A stretch of 63,136 bases of DNA from contig JAGAFT010000122.1 in assembly GCA_017627975.1 (NCBI GenBank), positions 1-63,136 of the forward strand, read 5' to 3'. Below the pieces are notes generated by a model. The model did no database searches, was not told the origin of the DNA, and saw only the letters and a list, made by a program, of their open reading frames with translations. The stretch's first letter is position 1, and each line of letters opens with the position of its first letter. The position numbers and the translations under genes were made by a program. This stretch comes from Oscillospiraceae bacterium (GTDB taxonomy: Bacteria; Bacillota_A; Clostridia; Oscillospirales; Oscillospiraceae). Below are positions 31,480 through 40,200 of this stretch, one piece after another.

Positions 31480-34341
31480 TTATACCGGGTCGGCGTTGCC
31501 CTCTTCCCCGGCACGCCGGGCCGCCTGGGCCTCCCGGAACTGCGTCTCGAGGTCCTGGGCCAGAACAAGGCGGACATTCCGCAGCTCCAGGCCGCTCTGG
31601 GCGAAGTAGAACTTTAAAAGGTAGTTGGCGGTATAGCAGAGCGCAAGCTCCACCGAGACGGGAGTCCACTCGGTGTCCGCCCCGGTCAGGGTGACCTCCC
31701 GGACCAGCTCGCGGTCCTGAAACACGCTGAAGGGAAGCTGTGCCATACGCGGCTGATTCACGGCTCGGGCCTCCAGCTCGAGACGGACGATGCCGCGATG
31801 CGGCGTTGTGACGGCCAGGACCGAGGTCTCGCCCCGCCGGGCTTTGATCAGCGACGGATCGATGGGCACTTCCGGCCCGTCGACCACAATGGGGACAGCG
31901 TTGTGCATGGAGAGGTCCTCCTGAGAGAGGCTGTCGCGGAGCTCCCGATCCAGATCCGACTCCTGTCCCAGACTGTGCGGCCAGCAGGGCAGCGTCAGCA
32001 GAAAGCGGCAGATGTTCTCGGCACTGCGCACGAGCTCGGCCCGCGTGAGACGTCCCTCGGCCAGGGCGCTTTCCAGATCGTCTTCATTGCTGTTGGAAGC
32101 GGCGTCGGCATTGACCATGTTCAGGTCATTCTGGGCCCGGACCTGGGCCGAGACATTCTGGTAGCTCCCGGGCAGGCCGGCCGCGTCGTTGGCCATCGCC
32201 CACCAGTCGGTCATGACCACACCCTCGAAGCCCCATTCGCCGCGGAGGATCACGGTCAGCAGGTCATAGCTTCCGGAGGTCCAGAGTCCGTTTACCGGCC
32301 CGTAGGTGCTCATGACCGCACGGGCGCGGCCCTCGCGGACGGCAAGCTCGAAGCCGCGGAGATAGACCTCCCGCAGCGCCCGTTCCGAGACCACCGCGTT
32401 AACATGGTGGCGAAGCGTTTCCTGGGTGTTGTCACAGAAGTGCTTGATGACGCCGGTGACGCCGAAGCGGTGCAGACCGCGAAGCTGTGCCGAGGCCATC
32501 CGCCCGGTGAGCAGGGGGTCCTCCGAGAAGTATTCAAAGTTTCGCCCGTTCAGGGGACTGCGGTGGATGTTCATCCCCGGCCCCAGAAGACAGTCGATCC
32601 GGTTGCGGCGCAGCTCCAGCCCCTCCCAGGCGAAGAGCTCTTCGTTGAGCTCCTCGTTGAAGCTGCATGCGAGGCAGGTCCCGTTCGGGAGAGAAAAGGC
32701 GTGGGTGCCGCAGTCCATGCGGATTCCGCTGGGCCCGTCGGAACAGCCTCCCACCGGAATGCCGAAGCCCTTCAGCGCCTCCGTTACACCGCCGAAGGCC
32801 CCCGCGATCCCGGGCGTGACCTTGGGCGAGCACATGCCCTCGCCGCGCACCATGGCGCAGAGATCGGCGTCACGAAGCTGGGAGAGAAACTCCGGCATCG
32901 TCCTCCGGCCCTCGGCCACGTCGCGAAGCTTCCAGCCCTGATCCCCCGCAAAGGGGAGACAGGAGGGAAGCTGCCGAAGGCGCCTGTCCTGCGGCGAAAC
33001 GGTCTGCAGCGGCACAGGCTCCCGGGACGGGAGAAACGGTCCGTCGCCGGAAGCGGTGCCCTTCGGGGGCTCCGGACGCAGGCGTTCAAAAGCCTGTACG
33101 GGTGCCATGGCCTCTTCGCAGGCGCGGACACAAACGGTCTCCGGCAGGGTGAAGCGGCCGGCTTCGGCCGCATTGCGCACATCGGCGCCGACGAGAATCC
33201 GGTACTCGCCGGGCTCCAGCACCCAGGCGGAGCGATGCCCGCTCAGACCGCTGTCATCATAGGAGGCCAGAAGGGAGAGCGGAAGATCAAAACGCAGCGT
33301 CTGCGTATCGCCGGGCGCGAGCAGCTCGGTTTTCCGGAAGCCGATCAGGACCCGGGCGGGCTTCCCGAGCGCCCCCTGGGGGGAACTTGCGTAGACCTGG
33401 ACAACCTGTTTGCCGGAGACGAAGCCGGCGTTGCGGACCGCGACCGCGAGCGAGACCGACTCCGGCGCATGGGCGGAGAAGGACTCGGTCTCCATACGGA
33501 ACGTTGTATAGGAAAGGCCGAAGCCGAAGGGATAGAGCACGTTTTCCGGGCAGAAGGTCTCAAAATAGCGGTAGCCGACGTAGAGGTCCTCTGTCTGGAC
33601 GTTTTCGGTCTTTGAACCGAAGCTCCCGAAGGAGGGCCAGAGGTCGATGCGTTCCGCGACGGTGTCCGACAGATGCCCGGAGGGGTTTACATCACCGGAA
33701 AGCACGTCCAGAACGGCGTTGCCGCCCTCCTGGCCGCCCTGCCAGACATAGAGCACAGCAGCGGGGTCAAACTCCCGGACCCAGCCCATGTCCACGATGT
33801 TCCCGGTGTTCAGGAGAACCGCGGTCCTGGGAAAGTAGCGGCAGACAAGGCGGAGCATGTCCCGCTCCGTCTCGGTAAGCAGGAAGCTTCCGGCTTCGGC
33901 GCGGTTGTCCTGATCCTCACCGGCGGTGCGGCCGATCAGGACCAGCGCAGCGTCGGAGTCCTCTGCCGCGCGGCGGACCAGGTCCTCGGAAAGGGGCATC
34001 TCCTCCTGAAACCAGGGTTCAGAGGCCCAGCCCTCTCCGGCATCGAAGGGATGCTTCTCAAGCCAGGCCTCATAGGCGGCAGAGAGCGCGGTGTTCAGCC
34101 GGTAGCGGCCGGACCGCTCCAGCGCGTCGCGGATCCCGACGACATAGTCGGTGTTGACGGAGCCGCCGGAGCCGGTGCCGCTTTTATAATAATGAAACTG
34201 GGCACGGCCGAAAAGAGAGAGGCGCTCGCCGTCGCGCAGCGGAAGCGCCTCCCGGTCATTTTTTAAAAGGACAATGCCTTCGGCGGCAGCCCTGCGCGCG
34301 GCGGCGGCATAGGCAGCCGGATCCCAATGAGTCGGGTGCAT
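31480..34341 (-). CDS. Beta-glucosidase, GH3, circularly permuted
   Basis: GH3 enzymes remove beta-linked glucose or related sugars. In this 953-residue protein the usual domain order is reversed. The (alpha/beta)6 sandwich comes first (GIVLLKNDREALPLRDGERL, LFG), then a fibronectin-like segment (about 290-390: YPFGFGLSYTTF, SVSLAVAVRNAGFVSG). The TIM barrel comes last, with DGPSGIRMD, GPGMNIHRSPLNGRNFEYFS and the nucleophile Asp712 in VVMTDWWAM. A C-terminal beta region of about 100 residues follows. This order is known from Ruminococcus albus and Butyrivibrio enzymes. There is no signal peptide, so it probably acts in the cytoplasm on imported oligosaccharides. The dCMP deaminase gene lies 60 bases upstream. 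Confidence 0.9.
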   Translation of the reverse strand: MHPTHWDPAAYAAAARRAAAEGIVLLKNDREALPLRDGERLSLFGRAQFHYYKSGTGSGGSVNTDYVVGIRDALERSGRYRLNTALSAAYEAWLEKHPFDAGEGWASEPWFQEEMPLSEDLVRRAAEDSDAALVLIGRTAGEDQDNRAEAGSFLLTETERDMLRLVCRYFPRTAVLLNTGNIVDMGWVREFDPAAVLYVWQGGQEGGNAVLDVLSGDVNPSGHLSDTVAERIDLWPSFGSFGSKTENVQTEDLYVGYRYFETFCPENVLYPFGFGLSYTTFRMETESFSAHAPESVSLAVAVRNAGFVSGKQVVQVYASSPQGALGKPARVLIGFRKTELLAPGDTQTLRFDLPLSLLASYDDSGLSGHRSAWVLEPGEYRILVGADVRNAAEAGRFTLPETVCVRACEEAMAPVQAFERLRPEPPKGTASGDGPFLPSREPVPLQTVSPQDRRLRQLPSCLPFAGDQGWKLRDVAEGRRTMPEFLSQLRDADLCAMVRGEGMCSPKVTPGIAGAFGGVTEALKGFGIPVGGCSDGPSGIRMDCGTHAFSLPNGTCLACSFNEELNEELFAWEGLELRRNRIDCLLGPGMNIHRSPLNGRNFEYFSEDPLLTGRMASAQLRGLHRFGVTGVIKHFCDNTQETLRHHVNAVVSERALREVYLRGFELAVREGRARAVMSTYGPVNGLWTSGSYDLLTVILRGEWGFEGVVMTDWWAMANDAAGLPGSYQNVSAQVRAQNDLNMVNADAASNSNEDDLESALAEGRLTRAELVRSAENICRFLLTLPCWPHSLGQESDLDRELRDSLSQEDLSMHNAVPIVVDGPEVPIDPSLIKARRGETSVLAVTTPHRGIVRLELEARAVNQPRMAQLPFSVFQDRELVREVTLTGADTEWTPVSVELALCYTANYLLKFYFAQSGLELRNVRLVLAQDLETQFREAQAARRAGEEGNADPV

Positions 34342-34401
34342 AATCAGGTACCTCGAGATGAATAAAGAATGAAGGTTGATCAGAGGCGGAAGCGGAGTAA
34401 A

Positions 34402-34884
34402 TCAGAGCATGAAGATCGAGTCGTCGTTTTCGATCCAGTCGCTGACCGGAATGGTGCGGTATTCAGTGGGGGAGATGCGGATGACAATCTTGTCGATGCC
34501 GGCGTTGATGATCTGCCGCTTGCACATCGAACAGCTCATGGCATCGCTCAGCAGCTCATTGGTGCGCGCGTCGCGCCCGACCAGATAGATCGTCGCGCCG
34601 ATCATGTCCCGGCGGGAGGCGGAGATGATGGCGTTGGCCTCGGCGTGGACACTTCGGCAGAGCTCATAGCGCTCCCCGGAGGGGATGTTCAGCGTCTCGC
34701 GGGTGCAGACACCCAGATCGCTGCAGTTGCGGCGGCCGCGCGGCGCACCGTTGTAGCCGGTGGAGATGATCTCGTCATTGCGCACGATGATCGCGCCGTA
34801 CTTGCGGCGCAGACATGTGGACCGTTCAAGGACGGAATCGGCGATGTCCAGATAATAATTCTGTTTGCTGGTACGGGTATCCAT
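34402..34884 (-). CDS. dCMP deaminase (ComEB-like)
   Basis: Converts dCMP to dUMP for thymidylate synthesis. The 160-residue protein has the zinc site of the cytidine-deaminase superfamily: His80-Ala-Glu82 (SVHAEANA) and Cys118-x-x-Cys121 (SCSMC; the usual PC is SC here). RSTCLRRKYGAIIV and STGYNGAPRGRRNC are further dCMP-deaminase blocks, the latter with an extra Cys that often holds a second zinc. The start at 34884 follows AAGGAGCG. The longer upstream frame runs into the divergent promoter region and is not used. Confidence 0.9.
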   Translation of the reverse strand: MDTRTSKQNYYLDIADSVLERSTCLRRKYGAIIVRNDEIISTGYNGAPRGRRNCSDLGVCTRETLNIPSGERYELCRSVHAEANAIISASRRDMIGATIYLVGRDARTNELLSDAMSCSMCKRQIINAGIDKIVIRISPTEYRTIPVSDWIENDDSIFML

Positions 34885-35095
34885 GCTGTATCGCTCCTTT
34901 TCGGATCCGGCGCAGAAACGCGCGGATTGGCCTGTTACAGGCATTATACGCATTCCCCCGAACCGCGTCAAGCCTGTGCCGCGTCCCGAGAGCGAAAAAA
35001 TACGGATCGGACGGTTTCGGAACCGGCGGACCCAAAGATGCGCGGCCAGAAAAACGAAACAGGGAAAAAACAGCGCAGGAACGGAGAGAAAGCCA

Positions 35096-35123
35096 TTGAG
35101 ATTTCTGAAAAATATGATATAAT
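35096..35123 (+). promoter_or_regulatory. Promoter for the coiled-coil/signal peptidase operon
   Basis: TTGAGA and TATAAT are separated by 16 bases, within a stretch reading AATATGATATAAT that resembles the sortase-operon promoter at 45524-45552. Confidence 0.65.
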
Positions 35124-35166
35124 ATTTTTTTGAAGTACCCGAATCCATGGAAGGAGAGTCGACACC

Positions 35167-35682
35167 GTGACAGAGAAGGAACTACACCGGCTGAGCCGGC
35201 AGGATCTGCTGCAGCTGCTTCTGGCGCAGAGCAAAGAGGTCTCACGGCAGAGAGCAATCATTGAAGAACTGAAAAATAACGCCGAAAAGGATCATGAACT
35301 GATTGATCGGCTGAAAGCAAAGCTCGACGAGAAGGATGCAAGCCTCGAGACGCTGAAGCATCGTCTGGACGAGAAGGACGAGACCATCGCCCACCTGAAG
35401 CGCCGCCTGGACGCCAAGGACGAGACCATGAACAAGATGAAGGCGAATGCGGAAGAAATGTCCGGAACCATGGAGTTCCTGCGCTCCAGACTGGATGAAA
35501 AGGACGCGGCCCTCGACGCCGTGCGCGCACGCCTTGACATGATGACCGGGACGGTGTCCCCGTCGGTGCGGGGCGCCGGCGACCGGAGCGGGAAGAGCGC
35601 CGACGAGCGCCTGCAGGAGCTCAAGAAGCAGCTGGCTGAGACCGAGGCGGCCGCAGCAGAGGTCCGGAAGGAAGAGGCATGA
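35167..35682 (+). CDS. Coiled-coil protein upstream of signal peptidases
   Basis: This 171-residue protein is almost entirely helical. It opens with LSRQDLLQLLLAQSKE, then runs through repeated units of about 14 residues (LDEKDASLETLKHR, LDEKDETIAHLKRR, LDAKDETMNKMKAN) that form a long coiled coil. After a Gly/Ser/Pro break it ends in another helix. No catalytic motif or signal peptide is seen. The GTG start follows GGAGAG. Its stop overlaps the first signal peptidase gene by four bases, so it belongs to the secretion operon, perhaps as a scaffold at the membrane. Function unknown. Confidence 0.7.
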   Translation: MTEKELHRLSRQDLLQLLLAQSKEVSRQRAIIEELKNNAEKDHELIDRLKAKLDEKDASLETLKHRLDEKDETIAHLKRRLDAKDETMNKMKANAEEMSGTMEFLRSRLDEKDAALDAVRARLDMMTGTVSPSVRGAGDRSGKSADERLQELKKQLAETEAAAAEVRKEEA

Positions 35683-36272
35683 GCGAGAAGAAGGAAGTGC
35701 AGCAGCTGGAAATCCCGTCCGTTGAACTTCTGGAAGGGGAGCTGAAGCGGACGCAGTATAACCACCGCTACCGCAGAACGCTCCGTACGACGATCTTCTC
35801 CCTGCTGCTTGTGGTTGCCGCCGCCGTCATTATCGCGGTGTTGCTGCTGCCGGTTCTGCAGATCTCCGGAGATTCCATGGAGGGCACGCTCCACGACGGC
35901 GATACGGTGCTTTCCCTCAACGACGGGAAGTACAAAACCGGCGATATCATCGGATTCTATTACAACAATGTGGTCCTGATCAAACGCGTGATCGCCACGA
36001 GCGGCGACTGGGTCGACATCGCCGAGGACGGCACCGTCACGGTCAACGGCGTGGAGCTGGACGAGCCGTATGTCACGGAAAAGGCCCTCGGCGAGTGCAA
36101 CATCAAGCTGCCGTATCAGGTGCCGCAGGGCAAGTGCTTTGTCCTCGGGGATAACCGCGCGGTGAGCATCGACAGCCGCAACACGGCGGTCGGCTGCATC
36201 TCAAACGACGTGGTCGTGGGAAGGCTTCTGGCACGGATCTGGCCGCTGAAGTCGTTCACGATTCTGAACTGA
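35679..36272 (+). CDS. Signal peptidase I, copy 1
   Basis: Cleaves signal peptides from exported proteins. The 197-residue enzyme has one N-terminal helix (about 40-60), the nucleophile Ser66 (SGDSMEGTL) and general base Lys102 (LIKRVIAT), then GDNRAVSIDSRN, the box E of the family. The catalytic pair is of the Ser/Lys bacterial type. It is a close paralogue of the next gene, 12 bases downstream. With the adhesin following, it may serve secretion of pilus or adhesin parts. Confidence 0.9.
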   Translation: MSEKKEVQQLEIPSVELLEGELKRTQYNHRYRRTLRTTIFSLLLVVAAAVIIAVLLLPVLQISGDSMEGTLHDGDTVLSLNDGKYKTGDIIGFYYNNVVLIKRVIATSGDWVDIAEDGTVTVNGVELDEPYVTEKALGECNIKLPYQVPQGKCFVLGDNRAVSIDSRNTAVGCISNDVVVGRLLARIWPLKSFTILN

Positions 36273-36284
36273 GAGAACACAGAA

Positions 36285-36884
36285 ATGAGCGAACCGAAAA
36301 AGACAAACCGCATGCGGGTCGAAGTTCCGCCGGTCGAGGCCCTGGAGGCCGAGCTCGGCAGAATGCGCCGGCAGGGACGCCGGAGAAGCTCCGCCCGAAG
36401 CACGGCGTTCACCCTGCTGATTGTGGCGGCGATCGCGGTGATCCTGACAATTCTGATCCTGCCGGTGCTGACCATCCAGGGCGTTTCCATGGAACAGACG
36501 CTGTTTGACGGAGACGTTGTGGTGGCCCTGAACAACCACCGCTATAAGCCCGGCGACGTGATCGGCTTCTATTACAACAACGAAGTGCTTATTAAGCGCG
36601 TGATTGCCACGGAGACCGACTGGGTCGACATCGACCAGGACGGAACGGTGTATGTGAACAATGTCCGCCTGGATGAACCGTATATCAGCGAAAAGGCCTT
36701 CGGCGAGTGCAACATCAATCTGCCGTATCAGGTGCCGGAGGACTGCTGCTTCGTGCTGGGCGACCATCGGGCCACCAGCATCGACAGCCGCAACAAATCC
36801 GTCGGCTGCATCCCGAACGACAAGGTCGTCGGGAGGCTGCTTCTGCGGATCTGGCCGTTTGAGGCTTTCGGCACGGTGGAATAA
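36285..36884 (+). CDS. Signal peptidase I, copy 2
   Basis: This 199-residue enzyme has the same layout as the preceding paralogue: a helix at about 41-62, Ser68 (QGVSMEQTL), Lys104 (LIKRVIAT) and GDHRATSIDSRN. In box E the usual Asn after Asp is His here. The two copies share long identical blocks (GECNI, LPYQVP), showing a local duplication with later drift. A strong terminator follows. Confidence 0.9.
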   Translation: MSEPKKTNRMRVEVPPVEALEAELGRMRRQGRRRSSARSTAFTLLIVAAIAVILTILILPVLTIQGVSMEQTLFDGDVVVALNNHRYKPGDVIGFYYNNEVLIKRVIATETDWVDIDQDGTVYVNNVRLDEPYISEKAFGECNINLPYQVPEDCCFVLGDHRATSIDSRNKSVGCIPNDKVVGRLLLRIWPFEAFGTVE

Positions 36885-36937
36885 GCGGCGGACCGCTGTA
36901 CGCAACGAAACGGCAGAGACAATTGAATCAGCAATGA

Positions 36938-36978
36938 GCAGGCCGGGAATGGAAAACAGCCATTCCCGGCCTGCTTTT
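36938..36978 (+). terminator. Terminator of the signal peptidase operon
   Basis: A perfect 15-bp stem GCAGGCCGGGAATGG/CCATTCCCGGCCTGC with a 7-base loop, then TTTT. Confidence 0.88.
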
Positions 36979-37070
36979 GCGAATCCCTGAAAAACAGGCA
37001 AAAACGGATGAAAACAGCCGGCATAAGGAGCGCCCAGATCTTAAATATTCATTAAATGAGATCGGATTTC

Positions 37071-37099
37071 TTCGTTTATTCACAAATTGCTGCTATAAT
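37071..37099 (+). promoter_or_regulatory. Candidate promoter of the giant adhesin gene
   Basis: TATAAT lies at 37094-37099 with a weak -35 (TTCGTT) 17 bases upstream, about 125 bases before the adhesin ATG. The 245-base gap between operons also has an inverted repeat (AGATC ... GATCT type, 37036-37063). A 21-codon frame starting at 37129 (MKNRKKMNLLIP) is possible but unsupported. Confidence 0.5.
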
Positions 37100-37223
37100 C
37101 AATTGATCTTAACTGAAAAAAGAAAGATGAAAAACCGCAAAAAGATGAATTTATTGATTCCTTTATTGATGGTGAATCGGATACAATCATGACAGAACGA
37201 AAGAATAAGAGAGGGGGAGACAA

Positions 37224-40200
37224 ATGAACAACCGGTCAGAAGAGAGAATTGCTATGAAACTGCGTGAGATGAAAAAGCGCAGATGGCAGATCGGCATGCT
37301 GTTCTGCCTTTGCCTGCTGGTGGCCGCAGGAGTCGCCGGATTCTTCCACCTCCCTGCCAGAGCGAAAACCTATCAGAAGCGGGTCCTGACCTGCCCGGCC
37401 GAAGCACCGGCGGGACCGGGCTATGCGGGCTTTTTCCTGCATACGCACAACGACGACTGCTTCGACGAGAACGGAAGCCTGGTCTGCCCCCTGCCGGAGA
37501 TCAAGGCGCATGTGCATGACGAGAACTGCTTTGTTGTGTCACAGGAGCTGGACTGTGCGATTCCGGAATCCGACGGCCATAAGCATTCCGCGGACTGTTA
37601 TACGCGCGTCCGCGGAGACCTGATCTGTGAGCGTTCCACCGAGCCGGTTCTGGATGAGGAGGGGAACGTCCTCGAAGAGGGACATGTCCATACGGACGAG
37701 TGCTATGCATGGCATGAGGAACTCAGCTGCGGCATGGAAGAGGGCGAGGGCGCCCATCACCACGACGAAAGCTGCTGGCGGACGGTCACGACGCTCACCT
37801 GTGACAAGACGGAGCTTATTCCGCATGTCCACACGGACGCCTGCTACACGGTGGATGAAGCCGGAAATGCGTCTCTGATCTGCGGTATGCAGGAGCTCAC
37901 CGAGCACGTTCACGGACCGGAGTGCTTCACCGTCTACGAGCTGGACGACGGGGAGCCGGAAGAGACCGGGGAGCAGGCTGTCTATACCACCGAGGACTCC
38001 AACGTTGAGGACTCCGCCGCCGAGACGGACACGGAAGAAATAACGCCCGCACCGGAAGCACCCGATGCCGGGAATACAGAAGGTGCCCCTGAAGACGGTT
38101 TCATTTTCCTGTATCCGGAAGAGGATGAAACCGAGATCGAGACCGATACATGGATCAGCACAGAAGACACCGATACAGACAACACCGATCCGGAGAATGC
38201 CAATCCGGAGAATGCCGATGAGGCCCGGACGGCAGAGACCGAAACCGCCGAGACCGAAGCGGCAGACGAAGAAAGCACGGAGCAGGAAAATCAGGAAGCT
38301 GATCCCGCAGACGTTCAGGAGACCGAAGAGAAAGAAAACACCGAAGAAGACAAAGAGGAAGAGAATTCCGCAGACAAAGAGACAGCCGAAGGCGAGCAGG
38401 AGAGCAAAGAAACCCAGGAGACCGAAGAAACCCAGGAGACCGAAGAGACTCCCGAGGCAATCCCCTGCGTTCAGCTCGGCGGTGAGAAGGACGGCGCGAG
38501 CGTCCTGGCGGAAGTTCCGGAGAGCATCCTGGGCGAGATTGCCCGGCTGAGCCTCAACGACTACAGCGCGGACGAGGCAAGAGCCGCGATCCTCTCGGCG
38601 GTCAATGAGAACGCGGCCGAAGGGGAAGAGCGGGAAATCACCGCGCTCTATGTGATCGACATCGGCCTCATGGCGGACGGGGAGCCCGTGATTCCGGAAG
38701 GCGAGACGCAGATCCGCTTCACCCTTCAGACGGAGGAAATCCGCGGCATGAGCGCCCCGAAGGTGTATCAGCTGATGAACGGAACGGCAGAGCGGATCAG
38801 AGAAGCCGACTTCGATCTGGAAGCCGGTACCGTGAGCTTCACGGCCTTTGGATTCTCCCCCTTCGCAGTCGTGGACCTGACCGGCGACGAAACCGCCGAA
38901 GAGCCTCTGAGCGTCAGAATGCCCGCGCAGAACTTTGAAGAATCCACAGACACGGTCACAGTCCGCGTGGTGGCGCCGGACGGCGCGTTCCCGCCGGAGA
39001 CGACCATGCGTGTGACGCAGATCGAGATCGAAAGCGTCATGGGCGTCGTCCAGGAATCCGTCGGCGGAGAGATCACCCGCGTACAGGCGGTGGATATCAG
39101 CTTCTTTGACGCGGACGGGAACGAGATCGAGCCGGTGGTGCCGATCCATGTGGACATGATCCCGGTCACGGACTCCGGCAATGACGAGACCGAAGAAACC
39201 GCCGCGGCTCCCGACGGGAGCGTGCAGACTATCCTCCATATGGACAACAACGGAAACACGACCGTTGTGGAGCAGAAAGAGGGAGACGGCACAGAGAACA
39301 GCACGGTGAGCTTCGCCGCGGATAGCTTCTCGGTGTATATCCTGGTCTACTCCAACACCCTCGAGAAGACCGTCCTCGCCTCGGACGGTGAGACCTACCG
39401 CATCACGCTGAGCTACGACGCCGACGCCGGAATCCCGGCGGACGCGGAACTGGCGGTGGAGGAAATCCTGCCGGACTCCGAGGAATACAGGGCATATCTG
39501 CAGATGGCGGAGAACTCCGTTGAGAACGAGATGGTCTCCTTCGCCAGGTTCTTCGACATCACGATTCTCTCCGGCGGGCAGGAAATCCAGCCCGCCGCCC
39601 CGGTGGATGTGAAGATCGAACTGGCGGACACCCTGGAGGAGGGCGCCAAGGCGATCCACTTCGGAGAAGAAGTCGAGGTGATCGACGCGGAGGTCACCAG
39701 CCTCCCGGAGAAAACCACAGACGCCGGGACGGCGGAGAATGCCGGAAGCGAGACGGCGTTCTCCGCCGACGGCTTCTCTATCTACGGCGTCATCGTGACC
39801 ACCCTGGAGAAGACGATCACCGCCTCGGACGGAAACACCTACAGCGTCAGCGTGACCTACGGCGCGGACGCGAAGATCCCCGTGGACGCGGTGCTCAGCG
39901 TCGAGGAGATCCTGAGCGAATCCGAGCGCTATAACGACTATGTGAACGAGACGGAAACCGTGCTCGGCCTGGAGGCCGGGTCGCTTCCCTATGCCCGTTT
40001 CTTCGACATCACGATCCTCGGCGCGGAGGAGGAAAAGCTCCAGCCCGCGGAGGGGACGACCGTTGAGGTCAAGATTGAACTGGCAGATGTGGAAGACGGG
40101 AAGAGTCTGAATATCGTGCACTTTGCGGAGACTCAGGGCGAGGATAAAACAGAGCCCGAGCTTCTGGAAAGCGTTACCGAAGGGGCTGCCGTCAGTTTCC

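Noticed and set aside
37539..40121. Open frame of 860 codons on the minus strand
   Set aside because: It is antisense to the adhesin gene, which shows clear modules in this region. The product is a low-information shadow.
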